From contig CAMPKM010000150.1 in assembly GCA_946887155.1 (NCBI GenBank), positions 1 to 7,078 of the forward strand: 7,078 nt of DNA, given 5' to 3'. Numbering within the stretch: the first letter of the stretch is position 1; each line of letters begins with the position of its first letter. Shown here one piece after another: positions 6,506-7,078 of the stretch. The notes beneath the pieces were generated by a model. It saw only the letters and a list, made by a program, of their open reading frames with translations. It was not told the DNA's origin and did no database searches. This stretch comes from an uncultured Gemmatimonadota bacterium. Its GTDB lineage: Bacteria > Gemmatimonadota > Gemmatimonadetes > Gemmatimonadales > Gemmatimonadaceae. Position numbers and translations under genes: made by a program.

Positions 6506-6606
6506 GTTTTGAACCTATGAGTCGCGGAGCCTTCGTGCTGGTGCTTTGCGCTTTGCGCCCTGCCCTTTCATGTTTCCCGCCCTGTCCATTCGTTTCGGAG
6601 CCCAGC
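6506..6606. promoter_or_regulatory. Divergent intergenic region with the VOC gene ribosome site
   Basis: These 101 bases separate two divergently read genes, so promoters for both should lie here. I cannot assign convincing -35/-10 pairs in either direction. GGAG at 6597-6600 is a good ribosome-binding site six bases ahead of the plus-strand ATG at 6607. A tandem CTTTGCG pair (6544-6550, 6551-6557) sits in the middle. Confidence 0.45.
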
Positions 6607-6999
6607 ATGGCGGCATTCAGTGTTCAGAGAATCACCGCGGTTCTCGCCGTGGAAAACGTGCAGCCGAGTATCGACTTCTGGCAGGATCGGCTCGGCTTCG
6701 ACTTGACCCTCACCGTCCCTCACGAGGATACCCTCGGCTTCGCGATCCTGGTGAAGGACGGTACGGAGATCATGCTCCAGAGCGTATCGAGCATCCTGGC
6801 AGACCTGGGCGCCCACACCGGTGAGGTGAACGGAAGGTCAACGGCGTTATTCATCGAGATTTCGGACCTCGAGGCGGTCGAAAAGGCACTCGACGGATAT
6901 CCGATCGAAATGCCGAGACGCAGCACGTTCTATGGCACGCTCGAGATTGGCGTTCGCGAGCCGGGAGGGCATTGCGTCGTCTTCGCACAACGTCAATAG
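6607..6999 (+). CDS. VOC superfamily (glyoxalase/bleomycin-resistance fold) protein
   Basis: 130 residues, the usual size of a single-chain VOC protein made of two beta-alpha-beta-beta-beta modules. The first module is ITAVLAVENVQPSIDFWQDR onward (residues 9-58), matching the common pattern in which a strand and a helix lead to an aromatic-Trp/Tyr and LGF. The second starts near TALFIEISDLEAVEKAL (79-95) and ends with REPGGHCVVFAQ (117-128), where most members read D-P-x-G-N. Members bind a metal and act on glutathione adducts, aromatic rings or drugs, or simply bind ligands. The position that is normally the first metal-binding His in the opening strand is Thr/Ala here, so this copy may be a binding protein or use altered ligands. 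The frame is open further upstream to 6280. The ATG at 6607 was chosen because of the well-placed GGAG ribosome site and because homology begins there. The upstream extension would overlap the PLP gene. Substrate unknown. Confidence 0.88.
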   Translation: MAAFSVQRITAVLAVENVQPSIDFWQDRLGFDLTLTVPHEDTLGFAILVKDGTEIMLQSVSSILADLGAHTGEVNGRSTALFIEISDLEAVEKALDGYPIEMPRRSTFYGTLEIGVREPGGHCVVFAQRQ

Positions 7000-7039
7000 A
7001 GCGCGCGGCGCCTGGTGGGCGGTCCCATTCCGGCGCGCT
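7000..7039 (+). other. Inverted repeat just after the VOC gene
   Basis: AGCGCGC at 7000-7006 is the reverse complement of GCGCGCT at 7033-7039, with 26 bases between them. It begins one base after the VOC stop codon, the right place for a transcription end. No T-run follows, and GC-rich sequence makes short matches common, so a terminator role is only possible. Confidence 0.25.
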
Positions 7040-7060
7040 CGGTCACTCGCGCCCAGAGTT

Positions 7061-7078
7061 CGGGGTCAGTGCCGGGGT
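7061..7078. repeat. Degenerate copy of the GGGGTCAGAC repeat, cut by the window end
   Basis: AGTTCGGGGTCAG at 7057-7069 matches 2694-2706 of the large palindrome in 13 of 13 bases, including the AGTT spacer ahead of the unit. It then diverges (TGCC instead of ACCC) before CGGGGT, which looks like the start of a next unit at 7073. This suggests a second member of the same repeat family between genes about 4.3 kb away. The rest is outside the window. Confidence 0.65.

Noticed and set aside
6280..6606. N-terminal extension of the VOC protein
   Set aside because: The upstream part is His/Arg/Pro-rich, overlaps the PLP gene antisense, and family similarity plus a good ribosome site begin at 6607.

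Overview
The window is GC-rich, densely coded chromosomal DNA from what looks like a free-living bacterium. Six protein genes account for nearly all of it. I see no rRNA or tRNA gene, CRISPR array, prophage or transposase. The placement is a guess: the GC level, the uncharacterised TPR protein, and intergenic repeats built from GGGGTCAGACCCC are features I associate with soil Acidobacteriota (Vicinamibacteria-like) and some Proteobacteria. Nothing in the window proves a phylum.

Five genes run on the minus strand. In transcription order they are a kynureninase-like PLP enzyme (6505 to 5309), a 77-residue uncharacterised protein (5242 to 5009), a pseudouridine-5'-phosphate glycosidase PsuG (4986 to 4084), a TPR-repeat protein (3893 to 2787) and a two-domain M16 zinc metallopeptidase (2692 to 80). 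The first three are separated by 66 and 22 bases and could form one operon. A 190-base gap follows, holding two small GC-rich stem-loops, two adjacent palindromic sites and a plausible sigma-70 promoter for the TPR gene. On the plus strand, a VOC (glyoxalase-fold) protein (6607 to 6999) diverges from the PLP gene.

The most unusual structure lies between the TPR and M16 genes. An 87-base palindrome (2674 to 2760), with two exactly matching 43-base arms around one centre base, is built from copies of an 11-base unit CGGGGTCAGAC. A further unit touches the TPR stop codon, so the whole intergenic gap is repeat. The palindrome also carries the start codon of the M16 gene, so its first six residues are repeat-encoded. 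A related fragment sits at the extreme right end (7061 to 7078), and an unrelated 7-base tandem repeat lies past the M16 stop (17 to 55). These suggest a dispersed repeat family inserting between genes.

The individual proteins belong to known families. I do not see a clear new multi-gene system. The items worth a second look are the palindrome and its effect on the M16 gene, the small orphan protein between the PLP enzyme and psuG, and the operator-like sites ahead of the TPR gene.
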